Translations under genes and position numbers: made by a program | From: Morchella semilibera | Lineage: Eukaryota > Ascomycota > Pezizomycetes > Pezizales > Morchellaceae | Assembly: GCA_009192285.1 (NCBI GenBank) | Contig: WBVU01000005.1 | Span: forward strand, 1,000,768-1,064,767 | Direction of reading: 5' to 3' | Length of the DNA: 64,000 nucleotides | The notes under the pieces: model-generated | What the model was told of the DNA's origin: nothing | Database searches by the model: none | Seen by the model: only the letters and a program-made list of their open reading frames with translations | Shown here: one piece after another, positions 23,501 to 34,322 of the stretch | How the letters are laid out: every line of letters begins with the position of its first letter | Numbering within the stretch: the first letter of the stretch is position 1

Positions 23501-26500
23501 GTAGACTAGCGCGACGTCCTCTAGATAAGAAATATGCGCTGGATCACTCTCCTCCGTCCCTTCCACCGCCGCCCTAGCTAGTTTGAGCGCCTCGTCCAGG
23601 TCCGCGTCCCGCTTCGTTCGGGCGTACCGCTCAATGTACATAAGACACACCTTGTGCTGGAAGCTGGAAAGGGGAGGGTTGTCATTGTCCGGGTTCTTTT
23701 TCGTGTCCTTCGCACACATGTCGCCGTATTTAATTGCAGATTCTAGGTCCTCCAGGTCCTTCAGGAGACTGTATCGCTCCCAATAACATGTAGCCAACAA
23801 GTCCACCCGTCGTACATTGATGCAATCCTCATTCTCATTCTCCCAAACGATCATCATGTAGTGCAAAGCCTCTGCAATATCGTCTTTGTCGTGGTATTTC
23901 CTGAACCTCTCGAGGAGGTGCTCGCAGTAGACGACGGCGCGGTCGAGATAAAGCCCCGACTGTTCCTCCGGATCGAGGGCTTCCATCCCCGCCTTGACAT
24001 GCGCGGCCGGATCAACCCCGTTATTGTCCGCCAACGCCTGCGGGAGGCCCACCGTTGCCACAATGGTCTGGGCACGGTGATCACCCTCCGGCAGCCACTC
24101 GCGCATCATGTCCACCGCCCCTGCCACCTCTGCCAGACTCTCGGGATCCCCTGCGATGCGCCAGTGTGCGAGACACTGGTCGGTAAAGTACTGAAGCGGC
24201 ACCGCCATGTGGTAACCGTCACGCGGGAGTATGGTCAGCAGCTTCCGCGACCACTTGAGCGCCCTGCGGATATCCTCGACCATGTCGCTCTCCCGCCAGA
24301 TCTTGTGGGTGATCGCCGCCATCAGCGGAATGTCCTCGTCGGGTACGAAATTGCCCCCCTTTCCTGTAGCATAGACCACGCCGTCCAGTGCGTCTCCGGC
24401 TCCCTCAAGGTCGTACACATCCTGGGTGGACTTGAAGCGGACGCAGTAGTACCTGGCCAGGACCTTCTGCAAATTGGGGTTGTATTCGTCGTGCATAAGT
24501 GTAAGGTCGGTCAGATACTTGATGGCCTGATCCAGATCCGACAGCTCCCGTGTGCGCAGGAAGCGGTAGTTGTAGATGCAGCTCAAGATGAGAAGAAACG
24601 TGCCCTTCCCCTCCCCACCCGCTCTCTCCAGCTCCTCCGTCATATATATTATCACCGTTTCTATATACTCCTCTTGGTCCGCCGCGGGGAGTCGATCTCC
24701 GGGAGAGCTAGAGTCCTGCAATGCAAAGGCCCACACACCCTCGGTACGAACGTCTAGCGCTTCATTTATGAGCGAAGCCGCGCGGGCGGTATCTCCTTGG
24801 GCGCTCAAGAGGCGACATGTGCTCACCAATGGGATGAGGCCTGCGATACCCGGGATCAATTGGAGGGACGACTCAGGTTGCTCCGCGGTAGCGCTGGGCG
24901 GGCTCTCGGTGCCAGTATCTGATGGGAAGGGGTCACTGATGATGTTGAGCCGTGGGACCTGGTACGTTCCTGTGGGATTTAGAAGGGATAGCGCTAGGGT
25001 AATATCTTCGGCAGTAAGGGCCCGCCAGGTGTCATCTAGCAATGCCGAGATATCGTAGACTGGCGGGTCACCACCATCTTTGCTCTCCTTGACGGCGGGA
25101 CTGCTCTCCTTGTTCGATAGCGGGGATTTAGGTTGAGCGGTCGGGCTTGATGGCCTTGTGGTGGGTCCCGCTGACGCACGGCTGCCTGAAATATCCTGCT
25201 TTACGACCGGTGGGATCGGCGGGTCGTAGTACTCACTATCGTCGGCTAGTGCTGTTTCATGGATCAATATAGGCCTGTCCTCGTCCCTACCCTCTGCAAT
25301 GAGATCTATGATATCGATGGGTGCTGGGGGTGCGCCTGGTCCAGTAGCTGCTAAAGCGAATAGAGGTTGCACCTGCCCCTCGACGGCAGTCGTATCCTGC
25401 GCAGCGGGCCCTATACCTGATGACGAACTAGAATCAGACCGGATATCCCGCTCCTCCTTACCTGGTGATCTAGGCACCGGCGGTGAAGGCGGAGGTGGAG
25501 TAGAATGATACTCACTATCGTCCTCTCGATCCCTTATACTCCCTTCATCCCCCTCAGTGTTTATCTCCTCCTCCGAGTCGCCCTTAACCATCTTTACAGC
25601 CGCTGCATTTTCCATCTTGGGACCCTCCTGTTCAGGACCTAATTAAGCACACAAGTTTCAGCCACCTCGATCCTCACATGCCATCTCCCTTGATATAAAT
25701 ACGTACCCTTACCCTGACCGTTCCCCATCTTAATCGCTGCAATCGCCAAGATATCCTTCTCCCCATGCGGATAGAAGTATCCCACGGACCCACCCGCCAG
25801 CTCCGGGAGACGCGCAAGACCATGCTTGCCCTCGAGGATGTTTGCCAGCTCCAGCTTGAGCGTGAAGTCCACTTCCTCCTGTAACCGCTCTGCCGGCAAG
25901 CCACCGCCCAGCGGCCGGAGCGCAGGGTAATCGGACAGCAGCGTGTGGTAGAAATTCGGGGGTTCGGTTTCATCGCCGGCGGCCGCATAGTTGAGCTCGT
26001 CCTGTGTGGGCGGCGTTGCGGGTAGCGGAGTTTCGCATTGAATCGGTGGGAGGTCGGTGGCCACGGGCGGGACCAGCGGATTTGCCGCGGGTAGGTCTGG
26101 GACAACCTGGGGCGGACTTGCGCATAGTTTCGGAGCGGGGCCCGCGGGTGCGGAGGTGTCCGGTGGGGGCGTCTGGGTCGGGGCCGGGGGAGGAGTGGCA
26201 GGCGGTTCCGAGCCCGTGGCTGCACCCTGAGGCGGCATTGCCGGCGGGCCGGGGGTGGGGGGTTTCTGTGGGACCAGGGGAGGCGCTAGGTGCGGCATTG
26301 GCAGGGGGGTCGCGTACAGGTCCGAGGCGATCGTGTCTTGGCTCGCCGTCGCTGTGGGCGAGTGCGGGGGCTTGGCCTGGGTATCTGGTGCCTTTACCGC
26401 AGGCGGCTCCGGGAGCAGCAGGGGTGGGTCTGTAACTACACAGTCAAGAACCGGCGGGGCGGGGATTGGGGCAGCTGCCAATTGACTTGCTCTGCGCAAC

Positions 26501-26628
26501 CCGTACAAGTAGCCCCCCCACCATCCTAGCAGGACGCAGAAAAGGAGGATGAAAACGAAGGCACAGTAGAGGTAAAAGTGGAACAGCTGGTCCTCCCCAG
26601 GGACTACGGGTGTGGTTAGGCGATACAT
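20540..26628 (-). CDS. Membrane-anchored TPR-CHAT (caspase-like) protein
   Basis: Two adjacent frames (26628-25639 and 25615-20540) join in phase if 25712-25639 is an intron; the TAG that ends the first frame is then the intron's own 3' end. Predicted product: 2004 residues. Order: one membrane helix (about 14-40, FHFYLYCAFVFILLFCVLLG), a long Pro-rich linker, a ~100-residue unknown domain, an acidic Ser/Pro stretch, ~1000 residues of TPR-like helical repeats (ARYYCVRFKSTQDVYDLEGA-type units), and a C-terminal CHAT domain. CHAT proteins are caspase-like proteases, often gated by TPR sensors. The Cys is present in LSACSTAG (codon 20815-20813), but the preceding motif reads HFACRG where the family has an HG pair, so Arg (20941-20939) replaces the expected catalytic His. 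If the intron is wrong, these are two genes 23 bp apart. Confidence 0.8.
25639..25712 (-). other. Predicted intron joining the two frames of the TPR-CHAT gene
   Basis: Donor GTAAGG at 25712, acceptor AATTAG ending at 25639, 74 nt, phase 1 on both sides (G|GT makes Gly). CTGAA about 25 nt before the acceptor can serve as branch site. A second in-phase donor, GTACGT at 25706, would give 68 nt. Length and signals fit fungal introns. Confidence 0.65.
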
Positions 26629-27105
26629 TGCGTTGCCGATTGGCCGGCGTGGGTCGTTGAGAATTTGGGTGCCAGTACGTAGTGATAGTAGGAGTATGGT
26701 TTTGAGGTGTAGAGACTGGGGGATTGAAGTGAATGGGGAGGAATGATAAAGAGAGCTGGAGGATAAGACTCTCTAACGCTGGGGTGTCTCTACCCGCATA
26801 TGATCCAGCAACGAGAAAGTACATCCGCTGCATATTCGGCGGGCCGAATATCTTGGGCGAGATCTAGGGTTTAATCCCGGTTACAATATGCAGTGCCAGA
26901 GAAGACAGTCCAATTGCTCGAAGGGCCCCATCTGCAATGGCGGGAAATGGGGCGGGAGGTGCGTTTCTCCCGCAGGAATCGAAGAGGATCGGGGTCGAGT
27001 ACTACACTTTGGCCTCTTCTCACCCGTTGATTTTTCATAGCCTTACCTCTGCCTGAGAAACCCACTATCCTCGATTATGCTCTACCTCTCATATTCTTAC
27101 GTCTT
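26629..27105. other. Upstream region of the TPR-CHAT gene
   Basis: On the minus strand the ~120 nt before the ATG are pyrimidine-rich (ctccccattcacttcaatcc), typical of a fungal 5' leader. No TATA box is obvious. The small open frame at 26871-27065 has no recognisable domain. Confidence 0.35.
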
Positions 27106-27555
27106 TCAAGGCTGCTCATTACTGCTGTTCCTCAACCATTTGCCATGTGCTAAGTGTACCAAGAACACATACCCGGGATAAAAGAGAAACCTGCGCGCAT
27201 GTACTCTCTCTTCCGGTCTCCCACAGTGTCCAACTGCAGCTGCCCACAACACGAGAAGTCGTTGCCAAAGTGCACATCCGCTACCCCAAAAGAGGTCTAG
27301 CGTCGTTTTAAACAAACCCATCAACGGTAACGCCAAGTCTCCCTCTGTCCAGTCGGGCCCAACGTCTTTTGACAGCGCACAACGGCTAATTTTTTCACTC
27401 CCCCCCGCACATCGCCCGCGGATTGGTGGGAGGAATACTTCCTGAGGCTTTTCTGCTACCCATAGATCGGCAAGGAAGCACGGATCCTGGGTTTTGGAAT
27501 CGAATGCGATGTAGGTACTAGCGGCCACAGCAACGGCCGGGCATGCGATAAGCAC
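27106..27555 (-). CDS. Possible small hypothetical protein
   Basis: A 149-residue minus-strand frame starting MLIACPAVAVAASTYIAF, which could be a weak signal peptide, followed by a Trp/Leu-rich middle and an Arg-rich end. I recognise no family and there is no clear leader or intron. It may be chance; the low score reflects that. It lies upstream of the TPR-CHAT gene on the same strand. Confidence 0.2.
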   Translation of the reverse strand: MLIACPAVAVAASTYIAFDSKTQDPCFLADLWVAEKPQEVFLPPIRGRCAGGSEKISRCALSKDVGPDWTEGDLALPLMGLFKTTLDLFWGSGCALWQRLLVLWAAAVGHCGRPEERVHARRFLFYPGYVFLVHLAHGKWLRNSSNEQP

Positions 27556-27769
27556 ATGTCACTACCAGTTGCCAAAGACCCAGCACCACAAAGGCTAAAC
27601 ATTCCAGACTACAAGCTATCGTCGGACCTAGAGGTTACCTATACTCGTAGAAAGGTAGTCTTGTTCCTGTGTATGCGATAGAGTTGAGTCACCATGAAAT
27701 TTCGCTTCCCCACAGATCGTGTGAGCTGTCTTACCCAGTATGTCATAATCGATAACGTAGCGGAATGGT

Positions 27770-29055
27770 GTGGGCCGTGTCCGGTCCGATTTGCAATCGC
27801 CCCATCCCTATCTGATAGCCAGTCAGTCCGAATTGCAACCCGAGACGCTTAAACCCCTTATGGCAACCTGAAGAACCTAAGGCCGAGGATGTCTTCTGGC
27901 ATGTGACAGTATGTAACAGTATTCCAGTTCTGTACGCTATTTATATCGCGTTACCAAAAGGGTTCGTGTCTCGTTGTAATTCAGACTGACGGTCTATCGG
28001 ATAGACTCTCAAGAGATTTAATAATCTAAGACCGCAAAGGCAGCAGGCAGCAGGCAGCAAGCTGCTTACCCGGGCGATAGGACATGCACATTCCAGCCCG
28101 TCGGGGGCGGAAACGATCCGATAAGGCCTTTGTCATTGGTTGCGAGTTTCTGTTGCTGCCTTATCTGATGGCTTGTCAGGCCGATTTGCAATCCTTGGCA
28201 CTAAACCCTTCATGGCAGTTTTTGGCGTGACAGTTTGTAACATCGCTTCAATTCATTGCGCAGTCCATATCACGATTCCCGGAACGGGTGAACTATTTCT
28301 CGTTGCGATTCGGCCTGACAAGATATCAGTAGCTGCAATAACCTGGCTATGTCCGTATGGTGTTTAGTGGGGGCGGCCCGATTAGTCAACTCAGCGCGCC
28401 ACATCGGCACTATCCCTTGGATCCTTGGAGAATCTCTATCATGCAAAACCTGCGAACTTAATGTGGTACCCCAGCTTACCCGGAATTCTGTATCTTTAAA
28501 GCCAAAATCTCAGTACTCTCCGAATGTCTCATACGTTCCAGGGGTGCCTACTCGCTCTAGGTAGTACAAGGTTCGGGATAAAGTGTGGCCATGGTGTTGA
28601 CAGGTGAGGATCCGTTGACTCCAAAGCACTTTGTAACCGGGCTGGCATCACACCACTCTGGCAGTCCGATACCAAACTGGGCTGGTCTGCGCTGCCATTT
28701 GCGTTGCGGTTCGCTAAACTCAAAAACACGCGCAGACTTCTTCGCGGCGCGGACTGCACATCCGGTGCCCCGCCCTGTTCCAGTACCGCAAAATCTAGAG
28801 TTGTTCGGGGGGTTGCCAAGGCCACCTGCGAAACTACATTTGAAGACTGTCAGCTTTTTGCCTTGGCAACCCCAGAATAACTCGAGATTATGCGGAATCT
28901 GGTATACAAATTCACAACCAGAGACACTTGAACCCTAACTCACAAGTCCGATTTGTAGTTGCTACCAGTTAGTGACAGTCTTTCAATTCTGCTCGTTTCT
29001 ATAAAGGGCTTGTGCGTCTCGTTGTAATTTGAGCTGATCGTCTATCAGGCACTCG
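27770..29055 (+). repeat. Diverged triplicated repeat
   Basis: Three copies share an ordered set of words: 'tccgatttgcaat', 'accccttatggca', 'gtgacagt.tgtaac', 'ttcaattc.t.cgc', 'atatcacg', 'gtgtctcgttgtaattc' and 'gac.gtctatc'. Copy A runs about 27775-28005, copy B about 28135-28335, copy C about 28920-29055 (partial). They have diverged by substitution but keep order and spacing. No coding potential. The family is not recognised. Confidence 0.5.
28808..28873. repeat. Short perfect inverted repeat (hairpin)
   Basis: GGGTTGCCAAGGC near 28810 is followed ~38 nt later by GCCTTGGCAACCC (ending about 28872). It lies between copies B and C of the triplicated repeat. It could be a fold in a transcript or a tiny MITE remnant. 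Confidence 0.5.
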
Positions 29056-29317
29056 TTTGTTAAGGCATTATCAGTCAGCACTCGATCAGTCCAATAAAGG
29101 CTTGATACCTTCCCCAAGGGGAACTGATCATCATGTCGATCCCTGTGGGGAGTTTCTATCCGAGAACTCCATTTGTGGCCCCAACCTCTAGAGGCGCCAT
29201 CAGCCTCAGCAACGGTACCTAACCCCACCCTCCCCCGCCCGCACACTGCACAAGACTCAAAACCTACCTACCCACCCACACGCAAACCCTCCTCTCCCCC
29301 CCTCCGCACGCCTCGTC

Positions 29318-29935
29318 CTAAACCGCCGCACGCCCTAGGAGAACTACCATGACCCGCCCGACTCCGCCTTCATCTCCCCCGCTAACACGCTCACCAGCGC
29401 CTCGAGCGTGGACCTCACCGCCACCTCGGCCTTCACGTACTCCATAGGCAACAGCGACCGGTGGTTCGCGCGCGCATGCCAGGAGCGGGGTGCGCGAGTC
29501 CCTGCAGGATGCCGCGCTGGACTGGGACAGCGTGTATCTAGTTGTGGGTACCGCACTGTTGTGGTGCAGTTGTGGCGGTGGGCGGGGGCGGGGGCGGGGA
29601 GATGCGCGGCGCTGCGACGGACGGGGAGACGGCGGCCGCCGAGGCGGGGGTTGGGGAGCAGGTGCAGAAGAGGGTGGGGGGCCGAGGGAGAGCAGGTCTA
29701 TGCGGTACAGTACGCTCAGAACCTTTTCAAGCAAGCGGAGAAGGGCGTATTGGGCGAGAATCGGTGGAGGGTCATGTAGGGAGGGGGACTAGCGACGTAC
29801 TGGATGACAGGGAGGGTGACCACGAAGGTGAAGACGTCGGAGAAGGCGGAGAGGAAGGTGAGGTGTGGCTCGGGGATGATGAGGAGCTTTTAAATTTTGG
29901 TAGTTGTCAGGCAGTCGAAGTCAACCTTATACATA
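29318..29935 (-). pseudogene. GC-rich coding relic, family unknown
   Basis: Unlike its AT-richer surroundings this block is strongly GC-rich. On the minus strand one frame near 29890-29770 reads like a membrane segment (HLTFLSAFSDVFTFVVTLPV), and the next frame continues with EKVLSVLYRIDLLSL before a Pro/Arg-rich run. The frame change suggests a broken host gene. I cannot name the family. The open frames on the plus strand are probably shadows. Confidence 0.3.
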
Positions 29936-32900
29936 TCTTATAGTAGCCGGTCTTATATAGAAATATCATAGTCGTATTCCTTACACCCGCTTACATACTC
30001 CAACCCATACCTTGTAATCTAGTGTTCCGATAGCTGCTGTGTAGGGGAAAACACCATGTCCGTATTGGGTAGTTAGCCCAGAATCAACCCATGTGTAAAC
30101 AGGCGTGTCTGAACTACCGAGCCTCCGATGTGCAGTAGGGTTCCCGCCCGAGTAAAGCTTCCGCCCGGAGCTCTCACAACACACCGACTCTCCCCCGCAG
30201 TGGCTAAGTATCCACTTCTTCAATCTCCGCTATTGTCGCCCACCACCGAGGGTTAGGGTTTCCAATCCGCGCCAGGACCACCACATCTTAACTACTTAGC
30301 CTAGAGGTCGTCAGGTATACCACAGTGCCAACCATCAAGGCATGCGAAACTTAGGGAACTATAGATGATATACCACGGCGCAAGAAACTCGCGATAGGAA
30401 GCCCCCCACTACGGTTCTGTTGATAGGGTGCCTTACGTCGAGCTGCGCTCATCCATATGGGTAAGCTGAGCGTTGGCGCGTTGGGTGCGAAATTAGAAAA
30501 AACATCTGCCCGGAAAGTCGCCGGCGATGTGAAACTATTCCGCTGCCGTTTACTAAGGGTAGTAGGGGGCCTCCTCCCCCCCCCCCCTGCCGGAACCTCA
30601 TTAGCCACACCAAACAATCCTTCAGCATTGGGGACGTAGGGATGAGCCCGAAAATAGTTAGTAACATCAATCCACCGCCTCAGGCTCGTCTTTGACGACA
30701 TGGGCTATTGAGCGAGGTACTCAGCAGCACTGAAACACCCCCACCCTCACCTCCGTCCCACACAGGGTGTTAGCCACACCCCCCCCCCCCGGCCCGGAAT
30801 ACCCCTGAGCACCGTTAGGCACACAGAGGTTCATTTCCGTTGCTGGTCTCCCCGTTTGGTGGGTAGACAGGGACATCTGGCGGCGATCAACGCAAGGGTG
30901 TGCGGCCCGGGCCGCGTATCGCGGGGTTACCAGATAAGGGATCGCGTATCCTACATGCACGTCTCCCTTACCTAGTCGGGGATAGCGCGATTTTATCTTT
31001 CTCCGGTTTGGATGTCACCGCCGGATGACTCATCGCCTGGCACTGCCCAAAGGTTCTACGTTTCCTGTGTTAACCCTCGCTGCGGACCAACTCGATGGAC
31101 GGATTGGAAGTTATTGCCCTTTTCGGCACCCTAAGATTATGACTTACTCCCGCAAACAACATCTCTCAACTGATCTAAGGCAAATAATCTGATGATATGG
31201 GGTAGCGGGGAGGTCCAGACGCTGCATCCAGCTCCCCCTACTACCATTAGGAACCTGGAAGTAGCCCCGCGGCCGCCGCTAGGTACTGAAACACGCCTCT
31301 TCCGAGGCATACCTGACCGCCTGCCAACCAAGCCATTGGCAACGTAGAAGTACACACTCTTTGACCCCCCCGCCCAGGGCATCAGTAGAGACGTGGAGAT
31401 GGATGTCCAGAGTGTAGCGGCAGCCGGTGGGTACTTGCTTCCCTCCCAGGTGGACAACACCGCTCATCCAGCAAACATATCAATACGTCTCAGGCGATGT
31501 GCAGGACGCTGTCTGGGGCATCATTAACTACAACTGCCCCCCCCCCCCTTTCCATAGGCAGCGCTGTATCAGCTGCCTATCAGGCGGTATATAAATACTT
31601 CGTAATCGACCCTCTTCTCCGTCACGTCATTATTTAGGTTACATGAGAGATGTCAGGGTCCTACTTGGCATTGACCCTAGGTGTTCCGCTGCCGGGGTTG
31701 ATAATACCCACATTGATATACCTAACGCTTACAGGGTGCCTCCAACAATATCTTGGGCGGAGCGGGAAACATGAGGTATTCCTTAGCGGGGTTCCTCTTT
31801 TGCTAGTTGGCAATATGGGAAATACTCATTAGCGACTTATCTAGGGACCCGTTTAGACCGTAAGATCGAAACATACACTAGAGCACCATAAAGCATGGCA
31901 TTGACAACACCGCTGGCCACATGGAAACCCTCATATCAATTTCATTAAGCGCCGGTGGCCGCCACAGCGTCAGGAAATTAGAAAATCTGCACTGCTTGAT
32001 CCCTAAATAATCCTCTTAAAGATTAGTGCAAACATTAGAGTCATCTGATACAGCCCTTTCTCCTATCTTGTGGATGGAAGTAACCTTTGGGAGCCACCTG
32101 TTTGGCCTGCCTGCACCACGGAACCGAACCTGAGCGTTAACTCCAGCACATTCCTAGTCAAGCGGAGCTCCCTCTGCCGATTCTAAGATATGGTAGGCAC
32201 ATGGGAAAAGCCACCTGCGAGTCCTTGGGCGTAACAATATCTTACTATCTGAATGGGACCCCCTTCGCTAGCCGTCATGGCCCGCGTTCGAGACCTTGCG
32301 CACCGTTTCCCAAAATACCAGGACATCATTGGCGATATTAGAATGACCTTTAGGCATCTAGCCGTACACTTACGTAGTCAAATTTAGAGGCTGCTTTCAC
32401 AATACCCCCTAACATGCGACGCTACGTAGCTTCCGTTGGAGTACTCATATATGGCCGGTTGGTAACGTGGAATCGTTCAGGCCCTTCACTCCGTACTTCG
32501 GGACTTCAAAAGTAAGACTTTGCTCATTCCGATCGCCCTAGCCGTACTCCAGCGCAGGGTGGATACTCCGGAGGTCGCTGGTTATCGCCCTGCCCTAGGA
32601 TTTTGAGATGTCCCGAGGATCTTACTTGCTACATGGAATACCTCCTATCTTCAGTACCCGTCACAAAGATATCACTAGTCACTGTTCTGGTGTGTGTGAT
32701 TAGCTACATGGCAGTACCCCTTCGGCGGCCCCCGCTTTCTAGGGATGCGGTTAACCACATAGGGATATCCCTTGGGAGGCGTACCTTACTTCCTAGCATA
32801 GAAACAAGGAAGTATAACTTAGTCGCGTGCTACCTATACATTAATCCCCGGCTGTGGGGCCCATCCTCATCGTAGTAGCGAACTAGAGCACGCCACCCCG

Positions 32901-33747
32901 ATATAAGCTAATTTCAAATAGGGGGAAATGGTTAGCAGGATGATCACTACCACATACTTAGGTTAGGAGCATGATCCTGCATTGACTAGGGTGTTTGGCT
33001 TGGGGCTACACTTTCTTAGGGTGAAGTGCTTTTTCTCTCCCCCCAAACCATACCGCGGGCAGGGCTCTCAATGATAACCTGGTATTGTGATACGTATCGA
33101 TAATATTTGCTGTTGAGAGTATGAGTAAGTACGATATGATAATTTCTAGGTAAGAGTAGGTAGGGTATGGATTTTACCCGTATCAATTATATCACAACTT
33201 CATTTGCTCTTTCTATCATAAGTTTATGCAATTCGTGAATTAAAAGAGGAAGGGGAAAAAGAAATCTCAGGGACATAAGGTATCACTCGATTAATGTATG
33301 GAGATTTTATAGTTGGTACGATAAGGATTCTGTGAATTATCATGCAGTCCAATAACCACCTGAGCACATAGCAGTGGGTGCGATATGACATTGAAGTCCG
33401 CCCGATATGTACTAATGAGAACACTGATCTCAGGCTGACCTAACTGCGAGTTGTTTGGGTATTTTATTGACTACTGGTTTGAGGTTCTCGGGGTTTTTGG
33501 GGTTCTCTTATTATTTCTCCAGTCAGCGTAGCAGCTGTCCTAATGCGAACAATCTTCCCATACCTTCCCTCATATCTGGTAACAGCTATATTATTATCAC
33601 AGGAAGTTGGCTTATACTCATTGTTGGGAGGTATCGGGGGTTGAAGGATACTAGCCTCAACTCACCCCTATTTTAACACCGCTTCTGAGGCTCCTTGTAC
33701 ACGCCGGACTTTGATTTCGTTTGACATCACAGAGCTCTTCCTTACGG
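29936..33747. other. Long intergenic stretch with C-runs
   Basis: No gene is supported. Runs of 12 C occur at 30576-30587, 30779-30790 and 31537-31548. The phrase 'tta/gccacacc' recurs beside two of them (near 30604 and 30770). One copy of the dispersed 'tatcactcg' motif lies at 33270-33290. Short open frames (for example 30351-30701 and 31137-31460) have no domain. Confidence 0.4.
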
Positions 33748-33856
33748 AACAAACCAGACTAGGGCTACCAAACCCTTCTAAATAGATGAGGGAGTAGCTG
33801 TTATTTGTTCCTAGGCTTATTTTAAACTTGGAATCCTAGCCTGGTGTTTGGTTCCG
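33748..33856. mobile_element. Possible small MITE
   Basis: GGAACAAACCAGACTAGGGC at the left is loosely mirrored by TAGCCTGGTGTTTGGTTCC at the right end, about 110 bp in all. The left end word recurs as GGAACAAACCAAACCAAGGC at 33922, directly beside the hAT-type MITE. No target duplication could be fixed. Confidence 0.3.
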
Positions 33857-33949
33857 ACCCGTCACCATTGGTTGTTGAATGCTAGCAAGCTATGAGTTGA
33901 TATTAGCGCATTAGTGATAGAGGAACAAACCAAACCAAGGCTACGCCAG

Positions 33950-34314
33950 TAGTGTTGGGCACGAGCCTGTTCGAGACGAGCCTGGCCTAAAGCTCGAGCT
34001 GGCCCGGATTGTGAGAAGAAAGGCTCGATATGTTCGGGCTCCGGAATATAGCTCGAGCTTAGGCTCGAGCTCTCAAAGATGTAGCTAAAGATAGTCATAT
34101 CGATATATATTTCATTTTCAGGTGATTCTCAGAGGATCTATCCTTGCTATATTTACAATTTTGCCAATATCAACCAATTACTAATAGGTTAGACCGCTCG
34201 AGCCTTAGCTCGAGCTTTTCCGATATCAGCTCGAGCTGGCTTGGGTTCGTGGGGAGGAGAGCTCGAGGTGTCCGAGCCTAAAGCTCGAACCAGCTCAGCT
34301 TGCGCCCAACACTA
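33950..34314 (+). mobile_element. hAT-type MITE, copy 1 (365 bp)
   Basis: The ends are perfect: TAGTGTTGGGC and GCCCAACACTA. An 8-bp target duplication TACGCCAG lies at 33942-33949 and 34315-34322. Eight-base duplications and TAGTGTTGGG-type ends are the mark of the hAT superfamily. Subterminal regions are packed with AGCTCGAGCT palindromes on both sides, and the centre is AT-rich. No coding capacity. A sister copy in the opposite orientation is at 41407-41767. Confidence 0.9.
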
Positions 34315-34322
34315 TACGCCAG

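Noticed and set aside
21483-24757. Long plus-strand open frames opposite the TPR-CHAT gene
   Set aside because: Antisense shadows of a GC-rich coding region. The minus strand has one continuous frame with recognisable domains.
26629-29935. A gasdermin-like partner for the CHAT protein
   Set aside because: I looked because fungal gasdermin genes often lie beside protease genes, but no frame of fitting length or pattern was found on either side.
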